A stretch of DNA of 64,000 bases from positions 33,037,932-33,101,931 of the forward strand of contig OY997596.1 of NCBI GenBank assembly GCA_963921825.1. Direction: 5' to 3'. Within the stretch, counting starts at the first letter, position 1, and each line of letters begins with the position of its first letter. The stretch comes from Erodium maritimum (Eukaryota > Streptophyta > Magnoliopsida > Geraniales > Geraniaceae). Positions 31,612 through 43,581 of the stretch are shown here, in pieces. The notes beneath the pieces are model-generated. The model made no database searches. It had not been told where the DNA came from and worked only from the letters and a program-made list of their open reading frames with translations. Both the position numbers and the translations under genes were made by a program.

Positions 31612-32254
31612 TTATGATTTGGCAACTGTTGCTTGCTTCTTGGAGAGCCAAGAGATTAAAGCAGACCTGAGAAAAATAGCATATCCACCCGTCGAGCGTC
31701 TATCATCTGGGTCACCACCCCAATCACTATCCGTATAGCAACTAATATGAAGGTCACAAGTACGCGGGAAGGAGAGTCCCAAGTCAGCCATACCCGTCAA
31801 GTACCGAAGCACACGCTTAAGAGCTTGCCAATGTATCGTTGTAGAAGAGTGCATGAATTGATACAAACGATTGACACTAAATGCAATGTCTAGTCTGGTA
31901 AATGATAAGTACTGTAAACTGCCAACAATTTTCCGGAATGATTCTGCATCTATTGTCAAGGTTCACCAACAAACTTGGAGATAAAGCCAACAGTCATTAG
32001 TGTAGCACATGGCTTTGCATCCTACATGACATAAGTAAGAAGTAGATCATTGACATAACGTTGCTGAGAGAGATAGTTACCACTTGAACCAGACTGAAAT
32101 TCGAGACCAAGAAAATACTGCAGCTTTCCCAAGTCACGAACAGGGAACTCAAATTGCATTTGAGTAATCAGCTCCACAATCAGTAAGGAAGAGGACCCTG
32201 TAATAACGATGTCATCCACACATGAGTATGTAAGTAGAATCTAAGCTTGTGTGG
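31612..32254 (-). pseudogene. Ty1/copia pol, C-terminal RT and RNase H
   Basis: Minus-strand remains of copia pol. An RT end (VDDIVITGSSS at about 32215) comes first in coding order, then an RNase H segment with VGSLQYL, CYTDSDWGGD and ISWLSKKQATVAKS, where the element breaks off at 31612. A frameshift and stops are present. The N-terminal part of the same RT lies at 48145-48390; the gypsy element at 32255-48092 separates them (TGTGG duplicated). Confidence 0.88.
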
Positions 32255-34622
32255 TGTAAGAACCGCTCCCGGTCAAGGCCGGTCAAATCGGCGGAAAAAC
32301 AGAAAAATTTAAAATTTTGGGACAGACACATAAATGAACCTAAATTTGACCCCGAGGGTCATATCGGATTTAAGTTGACCCCGATATTGACCAAAGTGAG
32401 TTCTGGGGGACTCAGGGCAACTTTTTGACCAATTCGGGAAAAATTGACTTTTTGCCGGAAAAGTCAGCCGAACGACGTTTTGGTCCGTTCGAGGCCCGTT
32501 TTGGATGCAAAAAGCTTAGCCGTCGTTACAGCGGTCTTAGTTGGGCCGTTTCCTTGTAGCACGTGAAATTTCGTAATTTCTTGGAAAATGGGCCCGTTCG
32601 GGGCCCGAGACGGCCGAATTTCGCGAATCTAACATAAAAATATCTATAAAGATATTTTTGAAAAGGGTGGGACCCACTTGCCACATGTCACACAAGTGGT
32701 GGTAGTTGTTGGTTTTTGAACAAAACAAAAGGAAGAGTGTGAGGGGGTTTCGGCCATATCAAAAAAAAAGGAGAAAAAGGAGAGAGAAAGAAGAGAGAAG
32801 AAGGAGAAGGAGAAAAGGGAAAAGAAGAAGAGAAAATGTTAGAGTTTTGCGATTTTCCGACGATCCGATCGACGGATCGTCTCAACGGTTGTATAATCGA
32901 GCTCCCTTCGTCATTCCCTACGGTGAGAACCTATTTGTTTTCTCGTTTTGGTACATTTGAAAGTTAGGGTTTGTGTTTAAACGAGATAAATATGGATGAG
33001 TTGAGGTGTACGGTTCGTTGGGGACGTTTTGGGGCGAAAATTATCGGATTCCGGTGACCGTAGGCTTGGGGGAGCTCCGGCCACCGTGGCTGGTGGCTGG
33101 CCGGAGCTGGGACCGGTCACCACTGTGGTGAACCGGTCCAAAACCGGTCCAGCCACCCACGGGTAATGGTGGCCGGGTGGGGCCCACATGTCGGGTCTCG
33201 GGTTTTTCATGTTCGGGTGGTTTTGGACGATCCCCAAGTCGATTATTCACACCCGGAACGAATTATGGAATTAAATTGTGAAAGTTGGAAATTCGGGTTT
33301 AGAAACTTTAAACGCGAACTAAATCGCTCGGAAGTTGGAAATTGATTCTGTCGATTGCATTGGAACCCTTGAATTATTCTAAGATCGTAGAAACGAAAAC
33401 GGGAATTTTCGGAGACCCGGAAGAGCGTTTTCCGATCCCGGGCAGATTCGCCGAGCCGGGCGAATCGGGCCTTTCCGGGCCCACTACTGACAATGTCGAG
33501 TAATTGGGAAGTTTGGGAGTGATCGGCATTACCGGGGTTGCTTTTGGGTGTCAAATTTATTTAACTTCAGCTTTGCCTGCGAACTTAAAAAGTGTTTAAT
33601 TTGTGTTCATGTTAGATCGTGCCGCCGACCGCGGAAAGGGGAGGCTAGGCGAGTGATTGCGAGCACGCCGGAGCTTGGGCGTGGACTTTTGGGGAAAGCG
33701 TTACGAGGTAGGGAAAAGTAGCCGGATCTCGGACTTAAATAGGGAAAGTTAACAGTAGAAATGCATGTGACACTTAGTGGTGTCGTAGGATAAGTGAACG
33801 TATCGAACATTAGAAATGCATGTGGGCACTTAGTGGTGCCCGTAGGTTAAGTAACTTGTTGTGTTTATGAGGGTGTTCATGTGTGCCTTTGGGGTGTTGA
33901 ACCCGTATGTTACTGTTTGTGTGTCGTGGGTGGTCATGTGTGCCTGTGGGGTGTTAAACCTGTATTGTTGCTGACTGTCCTGCTGAGGGGTAGTTAGTCG
34001 TATATTATTGTCGCTATTTGTTGAACCTTGGGTGATGACTGTGATTGCATGGAGGTTGGGGCCCGCCTGACAGAAAAGGGGTGCCACGGGGTCGCGCGCG
34101 TGAGGGTCGGCTAGCCTTCCGACTGACCATCGGTAAAGTTGTGCATTCTTCTGCGATGAAGTGCGGCTCCCCTTCCGACTAGCTATCGGAAAAGTATCGC
34201 TGTATATGTCGCTAACAGGTCGACCGCCTGGCCCGATTGCGTGTCGGTTAAAGTTGCGTAGGGCAGGCTCAAGCCCAGCCGGTTAGCAACCGGCACTGAG
34301 TAGCTGGAGTGCGATCCTTTGTGATCTTGATTTTTGTGTGCGATCCTTTGTGATCTTGGGTGTTGTGTGGTTATTATTTGCGTTTTTGGTTGAGGTCGTA
34401 ACTGCTGTGTCGGGTCTACATTACGCGTCCGGGTTTTGAGTTGGTTGGGAAAGTTTAATAGTCGTTTTGCCTGACCGTCAGTCTTTTTTTATAGGCGCAA
34501 TTTTTTTATTATCAATACATCCTCCAAGGTGGAGAATGCAAAAAGTCAAAACGATTACAAAAAACACTCCTAAACGGAGGAAAAAGGGGAGAAGTCCCTT
34601 ACAAAGAAATAAAGAAAAAATA

Positions 34623-37600
34623 TTAAGGCCTACGAGGCTTTTTCCTGAAACAATCCTGAGGCGAGACCTTCCAATTTGAGAAAGATCGATCACTGCGAAT
34701 CAAACCCGATTGCCACAAAATACCAAAGGATTGATTTTGGATCTTGCCCAAAACCACAATCGAGCTATCCATGACCTGATTAAAAACCATACCATTCCGC
34801 AGAGTCCATAATTGTCGTACCACCACATAACCCACTTTCACCCGATGCTTCCACCACCACAAAGGACCAAGTCCCTTCCAAGACAGTAACACATCCCTGA
34901 AAGCCTTAGGAGACACCCAATAGATACCCAACAGATATCCCACCAGTTATAAACCAAATTCCAAACGAAGGAGGCAGCCTCACAATGAAGCAGAATGTGG
35001 TCAGCGTCCTCCATCTTCCGCAGACACATTCTGCAAAACATGTTGGAAATATGGATGCTAACACCCCGAGCTTCAAGAAAAACAGCCGTTGGAAGCGCTG
35101 AATGAGCTGCTAACCAAACAAGAATGGCAAATTTTGGTGGGCTGTGCTTAACCCATAGGGGGGTTGCCCACCCCACCCGAGGCTGCTGCTCGCCACCTGA
35201 TAATATAGCATAACAATCTGATACAACAAAGCCCTACGTGTGTCTGGTCCAGATAATCCGGTCTGCCACACCATTTGTTAACCGAATACGAGCCAGTAGG
35301 AGAAAAAGAGCCGTTCATTCTGCCCGTTCCCAATCCCACAGGGTACGGCGAGGTGGATTGTCTAGCCGTTGCTTACCCAATAATCACGAACCAGTGCTGT
35401 TCGGTCGTGTACAACAGCATAAAACCGGGGAAATCTGACTTTTAAAGCCACTGAACCGAGCCAAGGGTCGTCCCAAAAACGCACCTGTTCTCCATCACCT
35501 ATTCTCCATACCAATCCTTGATTGCCAAAAAGGGAGCAAAAAGTTGGATCCGAGGCTAGTGACAAAATGTGTTTGAATAAAAAGGAGCTACCCCTTAGAT
35601 CCACCTTTGTCAAATCCCATTCCGTAAAATTCCAACCCATCACGGAGCACAAAATTTGTTTCCACAGCGAATTAGGATCTGAGGCGAACCTCCAAAACCA
35701 TTTGGCAAAAAGGGCATTGTTCATATCTTCAAGACGTCTTAATCCCAAACCACCTTTATCCTTTGGACGACAAACCTGTCCCCATTTAACTTTGGGGAAC
35801 ACCTTACCCGTCCCAAAGGATTGCCACAAAAAATTTCTCTGGCAACTCTCCAAAGTGCGAACCACAACCTTGGGGGCTTTCAGCAGCGACATAAAAAAGA
35901 GAGGTAATCCTGATAGCGTGCTCTGAATGAGCACCACCCGACCAGCAGTGGTGAGGTACTTTGTCCTCCAAAGAGCCAAAGCAGATCTGAATTTACGAAC
36001 AATCGGGTCCCATGTAGCTACACGTTTAGGGGAAGAACCCAAACTAAAACCGAGATATGGCATAGGTAATGAACCTGAGGAACATCCCAAACAAGTCTCT
36101 ACTTGGGTGGGAGTTAGTAGAGAGCTATTCAAAATAATAGCTTTAGACTTGGCAAAATTTACCTGTAGGCCGGATATGTTCTGAAACGAGAGTAACAGGG
36201 TCTTCACTCTAGAGAGCTCGTCTAGATCACCTCTCACAAATAATAGAGTGTCGTCCGCAAATTGGAGGTGAGAGATCGTCAAGCCAGGTCGAATATCAAC
36301 CCCCCGGAATAAAAGTTGCTCCTTCCCGAACTCCAATAGTCTATGAAGCCCTTCAGCAGCAATTAAAAACAGGAAGGGGGATAACATGCATCCTTGCCTT
36401 ATACCATTATGCATCTGAAAATCCCGTCCCGGAACCCTATTCACCATTACAGATAGGTGGGCTCGAAATAAGCCTTGCATCCAACGCCTCCACAGAATCC
36501 CAAAATTCATTTGTGTAAGAACCTCATCAATATAGACCCAAAGAAGCTTGTCATACGCCTTCTCAAAGTCGAGCTTGATTAGAAAAGAATCTATTCTCGA
36601 CTTCTTAATCAAGTGGATAACTTCCGAGGTTATTAAAACACCGTCCACTAGTTGTCGACCTGCTTTACTCAAGTGGCCATAGACGTGAAACTCATCCATG
36701 AAGCGCTTCAGATCTCCCTGGATAATTGGACATGCAACCTTGTAAAATTTCATAGAAAAGCCATCCGGGCCTGGCGATTTTTCACTTCCACATGCGTCCA
36801 CTGCAGCTTTAATGTCTTCCAGAGAGAACCCTAATTCCAAATCAGCAGCCTAAGTATGGGTGAGTGTGGAGAAGGGCAAGATGGGTAACGGAATGTGATG
36901 AACTGATGAAGGAGAAAAGCGTCGTTCGAAATGTGCAGCAGCCGCCTCCTTCATATCATCGGGACTATCCACGTAACCACTTGGAAGACGGAAGTGACAT
37001 ACTCGATTTCTATGAGCTCTGAAATTAGCCACCCGATGAAAATAACGAGAGCAACGATCCCCCCTTTGAACCAAACAGCTCGGGCCTTTTGTCTCCAAAT
37101 TTTTGACAGTTGCTTGCGCTTCAAGATAAGTAGGGCACTGTACCAAGAGCGATCATGTTTTTCGGTATCACTCAGATCACAGGTCTCCTGAAGCCTATCA
37201 AAACTATCAATGTCCTCCCTTAACTTTTCAATCTCCGATTCAATTATTCCAAAAACTTCTTTGTTCCAAACCGTTGGTAAAAAGTCTTTATGCTTCACCC
37301 ACACATTGAGGAATTTATGGGTCTAGGTCCCCAATTCACAGATTCCTCTGAAACCATTATAGGACGATGGTCGGAGAGGTCTCGAGGGAAGCTTGCTTGT
37401 TTCAAAGGGCCAAAGTCGCTCATAAAGTTAGGGGAGACCAGGAGCCGATCAAGACGTGAGGCCTTGGAGGAATGGCCATACCAAGTGAACATTGAACCTA
37501 CTAGAGGTAAATCAACAAGACCCGACCTGGAGATAAATTCTGAAAAATTCCGAATATCAACTCGAGAGGAAACACAATTCCTTCTCTCTGCCTCATTTAA

Positions 37601-38035
37601 CACATCATTAAAATCCCCTCCAATCAATAAACGAGATGATAATAGAGGAATGACACCAAGTAGACGATTCCACAGAGACTTCCGACCAGATATAGAGCGT
37701 GGAGCATACACACTAATGAAAGAGATAGAGGAATTGTCTGGTACATACCGACCATGCCAAACTAAGGAAGAGTCAACCGGTTCGCAAGACTCCATAACAA
37801 AGATATCAGACTTCCATAGGCACATTATACCTCTTGCACTTCCTTCTGCTGGCAAGAGATCACAAAGCCACCCACCATTCAACCCACAGCTTCGCAACAT
37901 GGTGTAATCTATTTTCTGCCAGTTCAGTTCTTGGAGCATAATGAAGTCCGGTTTCACCTTAAACACCAACTCCCTCAGACTGTGGCGTTTCTGAGGCGAG
38001 TTAAGTCCTCTCATATTCCATGAGAGGACTTTCAT
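34623..38035 (-). pseudogene. LINE ORF2 (endonuclease, reverse transcriptase, zf-RVT)
   Basis: It starts MKVLSWNMRGLNSPQKR, the usual start of the apurinic-type endonuclease (38035-37295, with GGDFND and SDHRPI). After a frameshift come a linker and then the RT (36840-35362) with RQGCMLSPFLF and the FADD catalytic block in LQFADDTLLF. The zf-RVT motif CRMCLRKMEDADHILLHC is in 35176-34838. At least four frame changes are needed to read it through. The RT palm motif itself is intact. Confidence 0.88.
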
Positions 38036-38038
38036 ATT

Positions 38039-39497
38039 TCACAAAGGAGGCACAACGATGGCACCCTCGTCCGTGCCTACAAATGAGTCATCCTCTACCC
38101 ATTCATCGTCGTCTGATTGGGATGGATCCACAAGACAAATTCGGGACGAGGAACCAATATCAAAACTATTAAGCTGCTGCAAAAACTGTTGACCCGAGAT
38201 AATGGCGCGATTACTAACTTTTGGGTCAAGTTTGGATAGTAATTGGAATTGATTAACCGAATTGTCACCTAAGCATTCCTTTTCCACAGAGTGCGTATGT
38301 GAACGAGTATTATACACTCGTGTCGGAGTGAATTTCGCTTTCTTCTTGTCTCTGATCGTCACGCACTTTGTGGATTTGTTATCCAAGATCTCTGGGGGAA
38401 TAAACAAATCCGAATTAACTGATACTAATTGATTTAATTGATTGACCGGGATATTAGGGCTATCAATCTCCCCTTCTTCACGGGATTCATGGATTTGAAT
38501 TTGAAAATCCTGGTCAGCACCAGTAGAGATTGGAGGGGTACTTGTCTTCATCGGAGATCGATCAACGGAGACGGTGACCGGAAAAACAGGTTTCTCTGTT
38601 GCCATTAATTCAATCTGGAAAACACCTTCTCCGATTGTCAAGTCCCTTTTACCGAGCTTTATATGTTCCTTTGTGGAAAGCAACACCATGGCCGAGGAAA
38701 ACATTTCCTCATCGTCATTGGCATCAATAGATAGTCAGATAATATTTCCCAATTTCTGTAAGAAAACACGCAGGATTGAAGCCAAACAACCATGCCATGG
38801 GATATCGTTGATGCGAAACCAGCTCCAGGTCCCCCCCTTTGAGAACTACATCACCTAAAAAATGGATGATCTTGAACCAGGATTCGATCCATTTCCAACC
38901 TGTCTCACGCAACATTGAGCCAAAAACCACATCCGAGCAATTGATCAGAAAAGCCCCACCTTTGATATGACGGAGTTCCATACCTTTGGCTCCATGCTCT
39001 GTGAAAGCTTGCAACAACTGAGCACGAGACATCAAGGTGAGATTAATCCCCACCACGCTAGAACTAACCCAAATCCTCCGAGTCCTTTCGTCGCAACTCG
39101 GATCCGGCCCGTTGGTAGAATTAGAAGGCTTGATTTGCTTCCAAACCCTTTTCCTTTCTCGGCCAGGGGCTGAATCCCAAGCTAGAGCCACCGTTAGGAA
39201 ATGCCCCTTCACCTTCGAATCGTTGGCTCGCTCGACGATCTTCATGGCCTCTGTCCTAGAAATCGCATAGAGAAAACCAAAGTACCTACCTCTCAGATTA
39301 GGTCTTTTAACCAGAACCGATTTCACAATTTTCCCACAGCTTCCAAAAAAGGAGTGGAACCATTCTTCGGTAGAACCATAGGGAAAATTGGAGACAAAAA
39401 CTTTGACCCCATTTGGAGGAGAAACGCCCTCAACCAACCGTTGAGAAGAACCAGACACCGCCTCCTTGAAATGGCGGCGCGGCGCGGGTTTCGGCAC
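38039..39497 (-). pseudogene. LINE ORF1 (RRM and DUF4283-like)
   Basis: Two overlapping open pieces. 39497-38724 has an N-terminal RRM (KVFVSNFPYGSTEEW, then RGRYFGFLYAISR) and a following DUF4283-like region. 38704-38039 is a Ser/Asp/Glu-rich C-terminal part that ends just before the ORF2 ATG at 38035. A frameshift near 38760-38850 separates them. ORF1 proteins of plant L1 elements bind element RNA in the particle. RRM-type ORF1 is common in plant LINEs. Confidence 0.8.
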
Positions 39498-39973
39498 GGT
39501 GGAAGCAGGGAGCTTCGACTGCGCTTTCTCCGACTCTCTCTCAGACTCTCTCTCTCATTTTTTTTCTTCTGTGACCGTCAGTGTAATTTGTGTTTTTGGG
39601 GTAGTAGTCCCTAAGGTTGTTGTGGTCGGGTTCCCGACATTTCTGCTGGTATGTCGTGGTCAACCCGATATCCGTGGTTGTGAGCGAAATGCTCACCCCC
39701 TGCTACTCTTTCTGCAGGTACTGGTCGTGAGACGAACGGGGAGAGCCCTCGAAGCTAGAAGAGCTGGGAGCGGGAGTCCGGGTTCTTGGGAGTCTAGCGA
39801 CGTACATGTTGGTTTTTGTCCGCTTGTTTTGGACGCTTTTCAGTTGTAAAATATTGTTTTTGATTAACATAAGTGGTGTTTTTAAGCGGTTTATTAAAAT
39901 GTTTGAAAATTATTTTATTGTTTCACCGTTCGCTTTCTGGGTTCGGTCCTGCCGAACTCGGGGCGTGAAAGTT

Positions 39974-39985
39974 TGGTATCAGAGC
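39974..39985 (+). promoter_or_regulatory. Primer binding site (tRNA-iMet type)
   Basis: TGGTATCAGAGC, three bases after the 5' LTR of gypsy family B, complementary to initiator methionine tRNA. It is identical in sequence and spacing to the site of family A. Confidence 0.92.
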
Positions 39986-40708
39986 TCGAGGTTTCACACC
40001 TCGGACTGTACGTCAATTAGGTGGGGAGAGTTGAGTCATTAAAAGTCCCGTCGTGCGTGGGTTGCGCAAGTCGGAATCCGTGTGTAGACCTGTAGTGACA
40101 TGAGTCATGTTTGTTGTTCTGTGTATGTGCAGTATTGCTGATACTGGCATAATGATTGTGTGATGCTGCGTGAAACGTTTTTAAGTTGTCGCGACTCGAC
40201 TCAGGGGCGCCCATGTAGTCGAACGTGACGGTGCTGATATCAAGTGGGTACAATGTAGTTCATGGACGCCTGGACCGGGTTGTAACTACTTGATGTCAAA
40301 AATGAGATTTTATGATGAAAAGGAGAAAATTTTAAAAATTGGTTGGCCCTGTGGGCGTGCGTTTTTAAACTGTTTGGCCTTGTGGGCTTGTGATTGAGGT
40401 TGGGTGACTTGAATTTGTCTGTGAGTTGTTGTGCGTGTGTTTGATAAATTGGTGATCGAGCGTGTGTGGCGCTTAAGGCTATTTTTAGGGTTAAAAATGG
40501 GTAAAGATCGAGTCTGAAACGAATTTGGAAAACATGCATGCGCGAGCGTCACAGACCCTGTCACGGATCCGTGACGGACCAGAGCGTTTTGGTATCGAGT
40601 TTTGAGATAAGCGTAGGCTGTGTGAACGCTAGTATATTGAGCTTGTCATCGTTGTATAAGTTCGCAAACTAAGCAATTGCGCATCTCCTTGCAGAGGATA
40701 CCTACTAC

Positions 40709-42120
40709 ATGGCACCACGTCCCAGGAGAGGACGATCAGTTGGGGCACCAGGACGGACGCCCACCGTCGAACCCGTTGAGCCCATGGGAGCCCGGGGTAT
40801 TCCCATTGGGGAAGACATGAGGAACAACGCAGAACCATTTGGGGTCCCGCCCAGCGTCTCGCCGGTCGCAGACCAGTCCACTGCGACCGCTCTAGGCGAG
40901 CTGACCCGAACGGTGCAGAGCTTGGTGGCGATCATCGCCCGTAGCGAGTATGCATCGCCGGCTCCGGAGACAGTATCTGCTGCTGCTGCAGCCGATCCAG
41001 CGAGGCCAGCGAGGCCCGTTCAGGCCGAAGGCCATATGGCCCGGACACTGCTGAATTTCTTGAAGCTGGGCATACCTACGTTCGTTGGGGAACCGAACCC
41101 CGACATAGCCGATAGATGGCTAGAGCAGGTCAATCGGGACCTGAACACGTCAGGCATAGAGGACGATCACACCAGGGTGTCCTTTGCAGCTTATCAGCTG
41201 AGGGACAACGCCTACCACTGGTGGGGGCGCGTACGGGACAATGTCGGGAACGACTACAGTACCTTCGAGACGGTCTTCCTAGAGCAGTATTTTCCCGAGT
41301 CGGCCATGGCGGATCGACATCAGTAGTTCCTTGAACTGCAACAGGACGGGGCGATAGTGGAAGAGTATGAGGCCAGATTCACGGCCCTGACCCGATTTGC
41401 ACCAGAAATGGTGGCGACCGAGTTGAACCGATGCCGACGGTTCGAGACGGGGCTGAGGTCGACGATTCGGGATGAAGTCCTCGCCCTGAGGATTCGGGTG
41501 TATACAGAGCTAGAGGACACAACAACGGTAGTGGAGCGGGGTCTTCGAGAGGCAGCGAGGACCCGTGAGGTTCGGCAGCGACCGACCAGTATTCCGGGAC
41601 CGTCCGAGTCCCGAGATCAGAGGAGGTAGAGGACCGGGGGGTTCTTCCGGTCACCGACTCAGCCGGGCGGATCGAGACAGATGGGGTCGGTGGCGTCAGT
41701 AGGGCCAGTCGCTTCAGAGAGGGGGCCAGTATGTTTTACCTGCGGGCAGTCAGGCCATCTGCGGCGAGAGTGCCCGATAGAAGGAGGGTCGTGGCACCAC
41801 CAGTGGTCAGACAGATAGGCCAGGGCAAGGGACCGAGGGGCGACGATGCAAGGTGCCACCGGTGCGGCCAGATTGGACACCTAGGTAGGGTGTGCCCTGA
41901 GCGGGGCGGGGAAACGTCGGTGCAGCGATCGCAATTTTCGCACACAGTGCAGTCACCCCGGGCTTGCCAGCATCAGAGTCAGCCGCCGAGGTTCTCGCAG
42001 CCGTCCATGAGCACGCCAGTTCCGAGACAGCAACAAAGGTTCGTACAGCTAGCAATCAGTGCGCCAGGTCAGAGGCAGCAGGCGTCACAAGGGAGAGTGT
42101 ATGCAGTTACCGACTCCTGA
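40709..42120 (+). pseudogene. gag of gypsy family B
   Basis: Gag starts at ATG 40709. A retrotransposon-gag domain follows (with YHWWGRVRDNVGNDY). Two CX2CX4HX4C knuckles are encoded at 41732-41773 and 41854-41895, in different frames, so a frameshift lies between them. In-frame TAGs at 41324-41326 and 41627-41629 interrupt the frame; at both positions the aligned codon in family A is CAG. The coding end near 42117 precedes the protease. Gag would form the particle; two knuckles suggest a nucleocapsid region. Confidence 0.87.
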
Positions 42121-42168
42121 GCCACATGATCCGCTACCAATCATGAGACCATTCAGTGTACGTGTTTA

Positions 42169-43581
42169 TTGTATCACTTGTGGGTGTTATTTTTATTTGA
42201 TACCGGGGCGTCGGACTCGTTTATTTCGTCGAGTTGTGCTGAGAGGTTGGGGATGAGTTTAGAGCCGTTGAGTCCACCCTTGTGTCTAGACACGCCAGTT
42301 GAGGGTGATGTGATGTTGACTAGGGTCTGTCGTGCCTGCGAAATTAGAGTCGCAGACTGTCCTTACCCTAGTGACCTTCTCGTGCTGGGAATGACGACCT
42401 TTGACGTAATCTTGGGAATAGATTGGCTGGCGAAGTACCGAGCCAATATCGACTACTATAGGCGACGAGTGACGGTGTCAGCAGGCAACACGAAGGTTTC
42501 GTGTATTCTGGGCAGTAAGAGCGGAGTTCTCCTGTCGGCTTTGTCCGCAGTGGAGGAAGTATCGGCCGTGCAGAGCCGAGAGTTACCGCGAGTGGTGTGC
42601 GAGTTCCCCGAGGTCTATCCTGAGGAGTTGAACGGGTTGCCACCAGTTCGTGAGGTGGAGTTCGGGATTGACCTGATGTCGGGAACGGCAACGATATCGA
42701 TGGCGCCTTACAGGTTCGCACCGACAGAGTTGACCGAGCTGAAGCATCAACTCGAGGAGATTCGGGAGAAGGGGTTTATCCGGACGAGCACATCGCCGTG
42801 TGGAGCACCAGCACTCTTCGTGAAGAAGAAGAGTGGAGAGCTTCGGATGTGTATAGACTACCGGATGCTGAACCGGGTTACGGTGAAGAACCGATACCCG
42901 ATGCCGAGAATTGACGACTTGTTCGACCAGTTGAGAGGGTCGACATGCTTCTCGAAGATCGATCTGCGATCCGGATATTACCAGTTGCGAGTCTGGGAGG
43001 GGGACGTTGCAAAGACTGCATTCCGGACACGCTATGGGCATTACGAGTTCCTGGTGATGCCATTTGGACTGACAAAGGCACCTGCAGCGTTCATGGATCT
43101 GATGAACAGTATATTCCGGCCGTTCTTAGATCAATTTGTGGTGGTGTTTGTAGGCGACATCTTGATCTACTCGCAGAACGAGGCGACACATGAGGAGCAT
43201 CTGAGGACTGTTCTGAACCTACTGCGCACGCATCAGCTATATGCCAACATGGAGAAGTGCGAGTTTTGGCTTGCTGAGGTAAAATTCATCGGTCACATTG
43301 TATCCCGTGACGGTATACTGGTCGATCCGGCGAAGATCGACGCGGTTTCGGAATGGGCGCAGCCCACGAGCGTTTTCGAGATCTGCAACTTCTTGGGGTT
43401 GACAGGATATTATCGGCGGTTCATCCAGGACTTTGCGCGGCTAGCCGCGCCTATGACTCTTTTGACGCGCAAGGGAGTCGGGTTTGTGTGGACAGAGGAT
43501 TGTGAACGTGCGTTCACGGAGCTGAAGACTCGTCTGACTACCGCTCTAGTATTGATAGTGCCAGAGCTAGGGGTCGGGTAG
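42169..43581 (+). pseudogene. Protease and reverse transcriptase of gypsy family B
   Basis: A 470-codon frame. An aspartic protease with DTGAS (42199-42213) and ILGIDWL is followed by a linker and the RT from about residue 185 with the conserved blocks of plant gypsy RT. In the RT active-site block one of the two adjacent catalytic Asp codons reads Gly (GGC, 43153-43155: [10 protein letters not shown]), which should abolish polymerisation. The frame ends in TAG at 43579-43581, between RT and RNase H, and continues in frame after it. Confidence 0.92.

Larger units (their letters stand above)
34483..39571 (-). mobile_element. L1-like LINE, nearly full length
   Basis: 5.1 kb on the minus strand, flanked by the 11-bp duplication TGACCGTCAGT (34472-34482 and 39572-39582). 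The uninterrupted homologous site near 47697 in the 3' LTR has a single copy. The poly-A side is the T-rich stretch at 34484-34510 on the plus strand. It has ORF1 with an RRM and ORF2 with endonuclease, RT and a zinc-binding tail. Frameshifts break both. It uses target-primed reverse transcription, hence the long duplication. Confidence 0.93.
32255..39970 (+). repeat. 5' LTR of gypsy family B, split by a LINE
   Basis: Two parts: 32255-34482 and 39583-39970, about 2616 bp when the LINE and one target duplication are removed. It matches the 3' LTR at 45534-48092. Its last bases read GTGAAA where the 3' LTR has GTGACA, a change in the terminal CA. Two units of the CCGACTAG dyad family lie at about 34110-34190. 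Confidence 0.92.
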
